A stretch of 13,181 bases of DNA, from assembly GCA_025353435.1 (NCBI GenBank), contig JANXQR010000710.1, positions 1 through 13,181 on the forward strand, given 5' to 3'. The position numbers were made by a program, and so were the translations under genes. This document shows, piece by piece, positions 8,901 through 13,181 of this stretch. Every line of letters begins with the position of its first letter. Within the stretch, counting starts at the first letter, position 1. The notes below the pieces were generated by a model, which was not told the origin of the DNA, did no database searches, and worked only from the letters and a program-made list of their open reading frames with translations. The DNA comes from Acidobacteriota bacterium. Lineage in GTDB: Bacteria; Acidobacteriota; Terriglobia; Terriglobales; Acidobacteriaceae.

Positions 8901-10734
8901 CCGAAGCGAGGAGTCGCTTCAGAAGATTCGCAGGGCACTCGAGACGGACCCCAAGAACGCTGAATTGCGTTCCACGCTGGATTCGATTGAGGAGGAAGTC
9001 GCGCGCCAGCGGGTTGAGCAAAAGAGGCTGGAACGCGAACGAGTTAAGGAGAAGGCGGCGGCGGACGCGGTGGCACGCAAGGCGGAGGCGGAGAAGAAGA
9101 AAGCGGATTCCGCGCGGCTTGGTGTTGCATCGGGACCGGCGCCCAGGACGCAGAGGGCTGGTTCCGTCAGCGAGGCTGCTGAAGACCGCAAGCGTGCGAT
9201 TATGATTGGCGCGATCGCGGCAGGGGTTCTGATTGCCGGCGGGATCGTCTATGTACTGATGCACCTTTCTACGCCACCTCTGCTGGCGGAGGTGACATTC
9301 ACGGTGGATCCGGCGGATAGCACGCTTAGCGTCGACGGAAATCTGGAGAGTTGCGGAAGTTCGTGCGTGCTGAAGTTGACTCCGGGGCGCCATGCCGTGA
9401 AGTTGACTAAGCCGGGTTTTGTCTCGAAAGACATTGAGATCACCGTGGCGAAGCCACCGGAAACAGGCGATCCCGAGAACCTGGTCCTGAAGGCTGAGAC
9501 ACGCCAGCCCCCTGCAGGTGGAGGGACCCCGCCAATGCCATCGCTCGCGATTCTGAGCAGCGTTGACGCCGGCTCGGTTACGTTGGACCGCGATTCGAGG
9601 GGAAATTTGCCGGGTCCGCTGGACTTGGGCAAACTTGATCCGGGGCCTCACGAGATCGTTGTTGCCGAGCATGGACAGAAACTTACGATTCAGGCGAGAG
9701 TATCCGATGAAGGGGTCCTCAATGTTGATGGAGCCTCCGGGCTCAACCAAGCCGCGGTAATTTCCGTCATCCCGGCTGGAAATGAAGTGTCCATCTACTG
9801 CCGCTGCTTAGGGGCAGAGGTTCTGATCGATGGGAGGAAGCCGAAGCAGTGGGGACACGATCGATACAGCTTTGGCACGCATGGCAGAGCGGCATTCAAC
9901 CTGACAGTGCAGCCAAACGGTAATTACAAACCAATTCCGATTCAGGTTGCCGATGCAAGTCGCGCTGAGATTCATGTGGAGCCATTTGTTCAGATTGCCG
10001 CACCTGCGCCCACCAATTCCAATGGCCCAAGCGGCCAGCAGAACCCCAATCTCTCGGGGACGAACTCCAACCCGCCGCTGCAACCGACTCCAGTTCCGCC
10101 TACACCGATACCGGCACCGCCTCCGCAGGTTGAGAAAGATCCCGCTGACGTTGAGTGGAGCAACGGCCTCAAGGAATCGAGGGATCTGAATGCACTGCAG
10201 AAATTTAGAGAGAGATTCCCCAAAAACCCAAATGCAAGGCTCGCTTATGAGAGGATGGATGATCTCTCTTGGGACGCCATCAAGAACTCTGATAAAGCCG
10301 ACGAACTGCGAAAGTACGTTGGCGAATTCTCGGATGGTCGGCACGTCTCTGACGCCAATCGTAGGATCCAAGATTTGGCAAAATTGGAACAGGACAGAAC
10401 AACGCAAAAGACCCTGGAACAGGATCGCAAAGCCGTGAACCAGGCGCTCGAAGACTACCGGTTGGCTTACGAGAGGAAGGACTTGAATGCGCTCTCATTC
10501 GTCTGGCCAAGCATTCAACGCAAGCAATATCAGGACTTGTTCGCATCTTGGGACAGAGTCATTGTTACTCTCAAGGGGAAGGAGCCCGTGTTCAATGGAG
10601 ATGTTGCTACGGTTGCTTGCGAACAGACATTGGAGTTTGTGAAAGGAAAGAACAAGCAGTCACTTCCCAAACAGTCGCGGCTCTTCACGCTCAGAAGATC
10701 AAAGGGCGGGTGGATCATTGAAAAAGACAACTAA
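2941..10734 (+). CDS. giant membrane-anchored Ser/Thr protein kinase with TPR/coiled-helix repeat stalk and PEGA domain
   Basis: The product has 2597 residues. ATG 2941 is chosen because an in-frame TGA lies at 2911-2913, no other start lies between, and GAGG sits ten bases upstream. A complete Hanks-type kinase occupies about 13-275: Gly loop GTGGMG (20-25), Lys42, Glu63, HRDIKPAN with Asp138 and Asn143, DFG (156-158), and SPE (183-185), with a Thr/Ser-rich activation loop. TPR-like hairpins of about 56-residue period cover 285-595, followed by unclassified helices to about 1060. Twelve repeats of a hairpin plus charged helix cover 1082-2055. One membrane span lies at about 2086-2108, preceded by DRKR (positive-inside). 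Outside lie a PEGA domain (about 2115-2165, with LTPGRHAVKLTKPGF), a second beta-rich segment with YCRC, a Pro-rich linker (about 2355-2400), two short helical repeats (about 2403-2480) and an NTF2-like C terminus (about 2497-2597). The kinase call is firm; ligand and substrates are unknown. It probably heads an operon with the next gene. Confidence 0.95.
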   Translation: MGVQPSIRQIGKYTVLDVIGTGGMGIVFRAQDPAIGRTVAIKMLKSRDAGSTQDRFDRYFFREMKSTGNLHHQNIVTVYDAGEHEGSPYLVMEYLEGEPVSRIISERRPMPLLDKLDLVIQVCDGLQYAHDRNVIHRDIKPANVILLANRTAKIVDFGVARIAGSETSLAQTGQLVGSLSYMSPEQINSLPIDGRSDIFSTGVMLYELLTYEVPFKGNDPSSIFVKILREDPLPLSKFIPDIPPAMQAVMNRALAKNAQDRYQSAEEFGFDLLGLQKDLKASSAADCLKRGEAAMQRGDLDRARVLLGDVIRLDRHHEKANRLLREIRSAIQTQQRSGQVIQIRSQAQVALAGGQFEEALACADQALRLNPDDTESIKLCDQIRNAISRAKAVRDALNRAEAALFAGDFDEAKEAIEESLRLDPTDSEARALGSVVNKELQERFRRQQVQEFVDQARQGIAERKFNDALDALHRAEELDPTDSNVRELLQWAQRGQEQENRRRYLQDITDQIEKALHAGEFSSACTISEMGLQQIPGEPTLIRLRAISEKQRDIAERRRFVHDQSLAVKALTDGDKLNEAVQVLTEALRKFPGEPNLESLLSITKAGIERQQFEREEVARKKAVQRADNEARAQLTQQVLNWSVELRRSLDARSALVEIIKISKELRVALDGKQIDDHAREVAGLVLNELNSRMRARDQATVELEHLHRAIERSLESFSVTETESRLLSIKAAFPNEESIQKMCADLAHSIANVREARDHSISLLGDLAQVVETTPTSELTALQEKARQLAAGIANDPRAGALLQQIDSSVGRRFERHAELVRDVTALLGNLSRVHSIEEISRISDRATAIAALDPTDDELAEQSRKIDVEAGQVRDAMESLLREMAALGRAVAIAPTIRDADALVPRVKALADSRSDFQTLQEAATRILAEAQGKGIEHDLIVQELEAALTSIPLLETDQELSAAASRAVECRELHSGEPAIQSLSGQVVGEVKRILRERSELHARQAECDNAIRTAEERLRSHELESALEVLLAVEAQNPDRVDLHLQISLVRRGIENRAIEKQRLEEEQRAREQAEAEQRARRRAIEETIQRAQELISAGQDEESLQCLRAALEREPGSHELESARESIVAEIARKQAEQEQLERARLAREQAEAEARARKAAADEAIHEARALLGRGQNGESVQCLRSALERDPGSRELELELQLTLAEIARQHAELERLAREAAEAQARKGAAEQAIQEAGILLAQGNGEESVRCLRSALERDPGNEELELALQKVVAEAARQQAERARRTREEEEARSRKMAAEQAIEEAMQLLAQGRSEESVNCVRLALERDAENKDLQSTLESIQAEIERRRAEQERLERERAKREQLEREKAEAEAIARKAAAKQAIEKAQKLFTKGKSEESLECLAAALERDPGDADLRSAQESIQAEVDAQRAEEARLAWEQAERERVVRELAEFEVRARKEAVERAIHEARKLLSEGRGEDCLRPIRTALEQYPANAEMQQALDTMQAEVAQWRAEQERFELERQKHERIAKERAEAEARARQAAAEQAVEQAHILLEQGQEEECLQCLHSALDQDPESSELRLWLELMSADIGERRAERGRLERERLELERIAREKAEAEALARRAVAEQAIKEARGLLADGGGQKSLERLRSALEQDPLNQDLLSTLESVQEEVAHRRAEQERLEREHLERERIAKAKAETETRERGAAAEKAIKEAKELLARKRGDESLQCVVSALGRDPDNPQLQSAVQSIQAELARLRVEQERVERERLELERIAKEKAAAEARARRAASELAVKEARELFAQGRGDESVSRLRVAIEEDPTSADLRSTLNSYQAEIARQRAEQERLERERVERERLAKDKAEAEARTRKAAAAKAIKEARDLFAKKRGAESLQGLRAALGRDPENLELQSELHSIQSEVARQVAEQKQQERERLERERIAAEKAEAEDRARKEAARNAIIEARSLLDRGRSEESLQKIRRALETDPKNAELRSTLDSIEEEVARQRVEQKRLERERVKEKAAADAVARKAEAEKKKADSARLGVASGPAPRTQRAGSVSEAAEDRKRAIMIGAIAAGVLIAGGIVYVLMHLSTPPLLAEVTFTVDPADSTLSVDGNLESCGSSCVLKLTPGRHAVKLTKPGFVSKDIEITVAKPPETGDPENLVLKAETRQPPAGGGTPPMPSLAILSSVDAGSVTLDRDSRGNLPGPLDLGKLDPGPHEIVVAEHGQKLTIQARVSDEGVLNVDGASGLNQAAVISVIPAGNEVSIYCRCLGAEVLIDGRKPKQWGHDRYSFGTHGRAAFNLTVQPNGNYKPIPIQVADASRAEIHVEPFVQIAAPAPTNSNGPSGQQNPNLSGTNSNPPLQPTPVPPTPIPAPPPQVEKDPADVEWSNGLKESRDLNALQKFRERFPKNPNARLAYERMDDLSWDAIKNSDKADELRKYVGEFSDGRHVSDANRRIQDLAKLEQDRTTQKTLEQDRKAVNQALEDYRLAYERKDLNALSFVWPSIQRKQYQDLFASWDRVIVTLKGKEPVFNGDVATVACEQTLEFVKGKNKQSLPKQSRLFTLRRSKGGWIIEKDN
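6184..9105 (+). repeat. twelve-copy protein repeat array in the kinase stalk (83-residue unit)
   Basis: Each copy begins near ARARKAAAEQAIKEAR and continues with a TPR-like hairpin (LLAQGRGEESLQCLRSALERDP), a second helix (ELxSTLxSIQAEVARxRAEQ) and a charged tail rich in ERLERER and AKEKAEAE. Copy starts are 6184, 6418, 6631, 6844, 7093, 7342, 7591, 7840, 8089, 8338, 8587 and 8836. Lengths are 78, 71 and 71 residues, then eight copies of exactly 83 residues (249 bases) from 6844 to 8835, then a final copy whose tail grades into a Lys/Ala-rich linker. Synonymous differences between most copies are plentiful, so the 83-residue spacing looks maintained at the protein level rather than being a very recent expansion. 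Confidence 0.9.
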
Positions 10735-10742
10735 CTCTTCCC

Positions 10743-10747
10743 GGAGG
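10743..10747 (+). promoter_or_regulatory. Shine-Dalgarno GGAGG deciding the barrel-protein start
   Basis: GGAGG sits six bases before ATG 10754 and just after the kinase stop (10732-10734). It supports ATG 10754 over the longer TTG start at 10718, which would overlap the kinase gene and put a polar, basic extension before the signal peptide. Confidence 0.8.
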
Positions 10748-10753
10748 CAGAAA

Positions 10754-12181
10754 ATGAAAGTTCGGGCTTTGGTTCTGTCAGCTCTCTTCGCCACGGTGGT
10801 CTCAGCGACCGCGCAGACATGCTCTAACACTGGTACAACCGACGCGTTGATATGCGCGGTACCGCAGTTGTTCGGACCTGGAGGCCTGCAACTGGGCGCA
10901 AACCCAAAACATCAGCCCCACTTCAAAGACTCGTCAATCAAGACGTTCAGCCCGCTGACGGTTTCGATTGGAGAGGAACTCTCCACTCTCCCGCTTGGCT
11001 CATCCGGGGCGCCCACCACAGTCGTCTTCGATAGCCAAGGCCACCCGCAAAACGTGGAGGATAGCCTCGGGCCCATCATTACCGAACGAGCGAACGTCAT
11101 TGGACCGAGGTCGTATAACCTTGGCATCGCGTACCAATACTTCAGCTTTGACAAGGTTGATGGAATTAAGCTCGGTTCGTTTCCGGCGGTGTTGCTTCAT
11201 GAGCTCGCAGCAAATGAAACCGCCCCGTCAGGATTCGAGCATGATTACATCAACACCAGCAACCATGTACACTTCGCACTGAATCAGACGGTTCTTTATG
11301 GAGTGTTCGGTGTGTCCAAGCGCATGGACGCATCGATCGAACTTCCGTTCGAAGCTGCCCAGTTCAGAGTTACATCGACCGCCACAATTGTCAGGACACA
11401 ACCCTGCGAGCTTGCGCAGGATCCGGGCACTCACGGTGGAGGATGCACGGTTGCTTCGGGTCATGACCCAAATAACTTCGATGTTTGTGGTGAATTTCAC
11501 TATTTTGTGACGCTTTCGAACCCAACTTCTAATTGTGCGGCTATTTTTAATAGCACGGTCAACTCCTACCCCTCTGGGTCTCGTAGCACTGATGCGATGG
11601 GTATTGGCGATCTCATCGTGCGCGGAAAGTATCAGATTATTGCGGGAGAGAAACTGGCTGGCTCCGTGGGAGTAGGCGTCCGAATTCCTACCGGCGACGC
11701 CCAAAATTTCCTCGGCTCGGGGGCCTATGGTATTGCCCCATTCGGTGCGATGTCGTATCGGGCCAAGTTTTCCCCCCACTTCAGAATTGGGTACCAATGG
11801 AATAGCCATTCTGTCCTGGGCGGCGACCCTACAAATGGAGCGGCTTCGAAGGCCAGCCTCCCACCCGGATTTCTCTATTCGGCGGGCGTTGATTATCGGA
11901 TTATTAAGAAAAGACTTACGGTCGCCGCGGATTTGATCGGTGAACGAGTATTTGCGGCCAACCGACTGTCTTTGGGCACTTACCCCGATTCTTTCGGCAA
12001 TGCAATACCGACAATTAAAACTGTACCCGGGGCCGACTACAGTTCTGATGCCATCGCCGTCGGGGCCAAAGTTCGTATTAAGGGCGAACTCCTACTTATC
12101 GGTAACATAACGATGAGAGTAGACAATGGAGGACTTCGCGCCAATGTCGTACCGTTGGTAGGTTTGTCATACTCCTTCTAG
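10754..12181 (+). CDS. secreted outer-membrane beta-barrel protein, MetA-like phenol-degradation/transporter family
   Basis: The product has 475 residues. It opens with a typical signal peptide (MKVRALVLSALFATVVSATA, likely cut near residues 20-21). The mature part has alternating polar/hydrophobic strands and ends in GLSYSF, with the terminal Phe usual for proteins inserted by the BAM machinery. The segments GDLIVRGKY, VGVRIPTGDAQNFLGSGAYG, SPHFRIGYQWN and TVAADLIGERV resemble the family annotated as putative MetA-pathway of phenol degradation (PF13557), which groups outer-membrane channel-like proteins of mostly unknown substrate. Several Cys pairs (CSNTGTTDALIC, and Cys residues around CELAQDPGTHGGGC) could form disulphides in the periplasm or in surface loops. 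The gene starts 19 bases after the kinase stop with a strong ribosome binding site, so cotranscription is likely. It ends with tandem TAG TAG. The family call is by remembered motif; substrate is unknown. Confidence 0.82.
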   Translation: MKVRALVLSALFATVVSATAQTCSNTGTTDALICAVPQLFGPGGLQLGANPKHQPHFKDSSIKTFSPLTVSIGEELSTLPLGSSGAPTTVVFDSQGHPQNVEDSLGPIITERANVIGPRSYNLGIAYQYFSFDKVDGIKLGSFPAVLLHELAANETAPSGFEHDYINTSNHVHFALNQTVLYGVFGVSKRMDASIELPFEAAQFRVTSTATIVRTQPCELAQDPGTHGGGCTVASGHDPNNFDVCGEFHYFVTLSNPTSNCAAIFNSTVNSYPSGSRSTDAMGIGDLIVRGKYQIIAGEKLAGSVGVGVRIPTGDAQNFLGSGAYGIAPFGAMSYRAKFSPHFRIGYQWNSHSVLGGDPTNGAASKASLPPGFLYSAGVDYRIIKKRLTVAADLIGERVFAANRLSLGTYPDSFGNAIPTIKTVPGADYSSDAIAVGAKVRIKGELLLIGNITMRVDNGGLRANVVPLVGLSYSF

Positions 12182-13157
12182 TAGCTGGATGGACAAGTCG
12201 GTCGCGTTTCAGCTGGTTTATGGGTTTGTTCATCGACTTTTCCTCGGATGGCAGAGGACGCAGAGGCCTGTCGGTCGCTCTGTCGTCTTCTGCTTCTGAA
12301 GCTTGCCCCGGCCATCCACGAATGTCCCGGGAAACACGATGGCCACCGCAGCGAAGTGGAAGATTGGAAATCCGTTCCCGTCACTGATGTCGAGAATTCG
12401 CTTCATCATTGGAAATTCGCCTCTCTCATCAACCTCGCAAAGAGATGACAGAACCGCTATTTTGGGCAGTGAAAGCGTCAGTAGTTGTCCTTTCTGCGAA
12501 CGCTAACTATCCCGCCGAGCAGTGATCATAGGTCGACACCGAGACTTCTTTCAATTCGTTTATTTGCATCGCATCGTGACTTCAGGTCTTACCGCGGCTT
12601 GCGATACTCGTACCCTGAGGATAAGCTCGCGCCATATCCTGGTTCTTTTCGAGACACAGGTCGTGCGCTCTTGCTGCCCATGGGATGAGCTGTATTTTGT
12701 AGCGTTCTGCCTCGAATTGAGTGGAGAGATACGACTGCGCTAGCGGAACTGCCCGTTGCCGAAGCAAGAGCTGCGCACCAGCGACGTCCAACTCCGGACG
12801 CTCGATCTCCTTGCCCGGCAGTTGAACAATACCCTGGGCGTCGGAGATGTCTGGTACCCGGCAAATGGCTTCGGGGTGCCCACGCTGAATTGCTGGTAGG
12901 TGAACTTTGGGCCCGGGTGCGTGGTCACTTGCGGCGCCATTTGCCTCGAGGCAGGCGCAGCGTAGTCGACCGCAGAGACTTGCGGCTTGTTCGCCTCATG
13001 GGAGGGAGGCATATCGGCTGAAGTGAGGGCTGAGCACCTTAGCGATGAGAACTGACACAAGTGAGCAACGAGAACGGCAAGTTACCAACTTCTGAAAATA
13101 GTCTTGCGGATTTGCTCCTAAGGCCGAAGGAGGAGATTCTGTAAGTTATTGATTATT
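12182..13157. other. about 980 bases without a confident gene
   Basis: No frame here combines a start codon, a ribosome binding site and recognisable protein motifs. Two minus-strand frames read like coding sequence but lack proper starts: 12502 down to 12230 (90 codons plus stop; its first ATG leaves 59 residues) and 12995 down to 12582 (137 codons plus stop; its only candidate start is TTG 12791). The region also has a 7-base inverted repeat, GGCCATC/GATGGCC (12310-12316 and 12338-12344), with a 21-base loop and no T-run, so it is not a clear terminator. The stretch could hold decayed genes, an untranslated RNA, or plain spacer before the tRNA. Confidence 0.55.
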
Positions 13158-13181
13158 TGGTGGACCTGATCGGGATCGAAC
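13158..13181 (-). tRNA. 3' end of a tRNA gene, truncated by the window edge (isotype unknown)
   Basis: Read on the minus strand from 13181, the bases are G, then the seven-base T loop TTCGATC, then the 3' half of the T stem CCGAT, the 3' acceptor strand CAGGTCC, discriminator A, and an encoded CCA ending at 13158. G53 pairs with C61, and the invariant TTC, A58 and C60 positions all fit. The 5' acceptor strand should read GGACCTG, but it and the anticodon lie beyond the right edge, so the amino acid cannot be assigned. The fragment could instead be an attachment-site copy left by an integrated element; nothing in the window shows an integrase. Confidence 0.72.

Noticed and set aside
6184..9105. 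CRISPR array suggested by regular spacing
   Set aside because: The period is 249 bases, there are no short identical repeats with unique spacers, and the whole stretch is one open reading frame.
10718..10753. Longer start (TTG 10718) for the barrel protein, overlapping the kinase gene
   Set aside because: ATG 10754 has GGAGG at ideal spacing and begins a clean signal peptide; the extension is polar and basic and would spoil it.
12310..12344. GGCCATC/GATGGCC inverted repeat as a terminator for the kinase-barrel operon
   Set aside because: The arms are only seven bases with a 21-base loop and no T-run follows; it also lies about 130 bases past the stop.

Overview
The window looks like a moderately GC-rich bacterial chromosome, most likely Acidobacteriota (Terriglobia-like). 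This assignment is an inference from protein style: Hanks-type kinases fused to long TPR-like helical stalks and PEGA domains, a TIR module of a type I associate with Acidobacteriota, Ktedonobacteria and similar multicellular or complex bacteria, and an outer-membrane protein of the phenol-degradation MetA-like family. No marker gene in the window fixes the taxon.

Layout. (1) Bases 2-2395, plus strand: the 3' part of a large signalling protein cut by the left edge. It has about 400 residues of TPR-like helical hairpins, a linker, a beta-rich domain and a C-terminal TIR domain. (2) Bases 2396-2940: a gap with no supported gene; its AT-rich right half holds a perfect TTGACA. (3) Bases 2941-10734, plus strand: one giant gene of 2597 codons. 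It encodes an intact N-terminal Ser/Thr kinase, TPR-like repeats, an unclassified helical region, an array of twelve TPR-hairpin plus charged-helix repeats (eight in a row exactly 83 residues long), one membrane span, a PEGA domain, a second beta-rich segment, a Pro-rich linker, a small helical repeat and an NTF2-like C-terminal domain. (4) Bases 10754-12181, plus strand: a secreted beta-barrel protein starting 19 bases after the kinase stop, with a strong ribosome binding site. (5) Bases 12182-13157: no confident gene; two start-less, coding-like frames lie on the minus strand. (6) Bases 13158-13181: the 3' end of a minus-strand tRNA gene, cut by the right edge.

How they may work together (inference). 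The giant kinase would sit in the inner membrane with its kinase and an approximately 1800-residue helical stalk in the cytoplasm and its PEGA/NTF2-like part outside. The barrel protein, translated from the same transcript, would sit in the outer membrane, so the two may form an envelope-spanning sensing or transport unit. The TIR protein upstream has the conserved TIR glutamate and may be an NAD-consuming or scaffold effector in a related signalling pathway. It is separated by 545 bases and need not be cotranscribed. The most unusual item is the exact 83-residue repeat stalk of the giant kinase.
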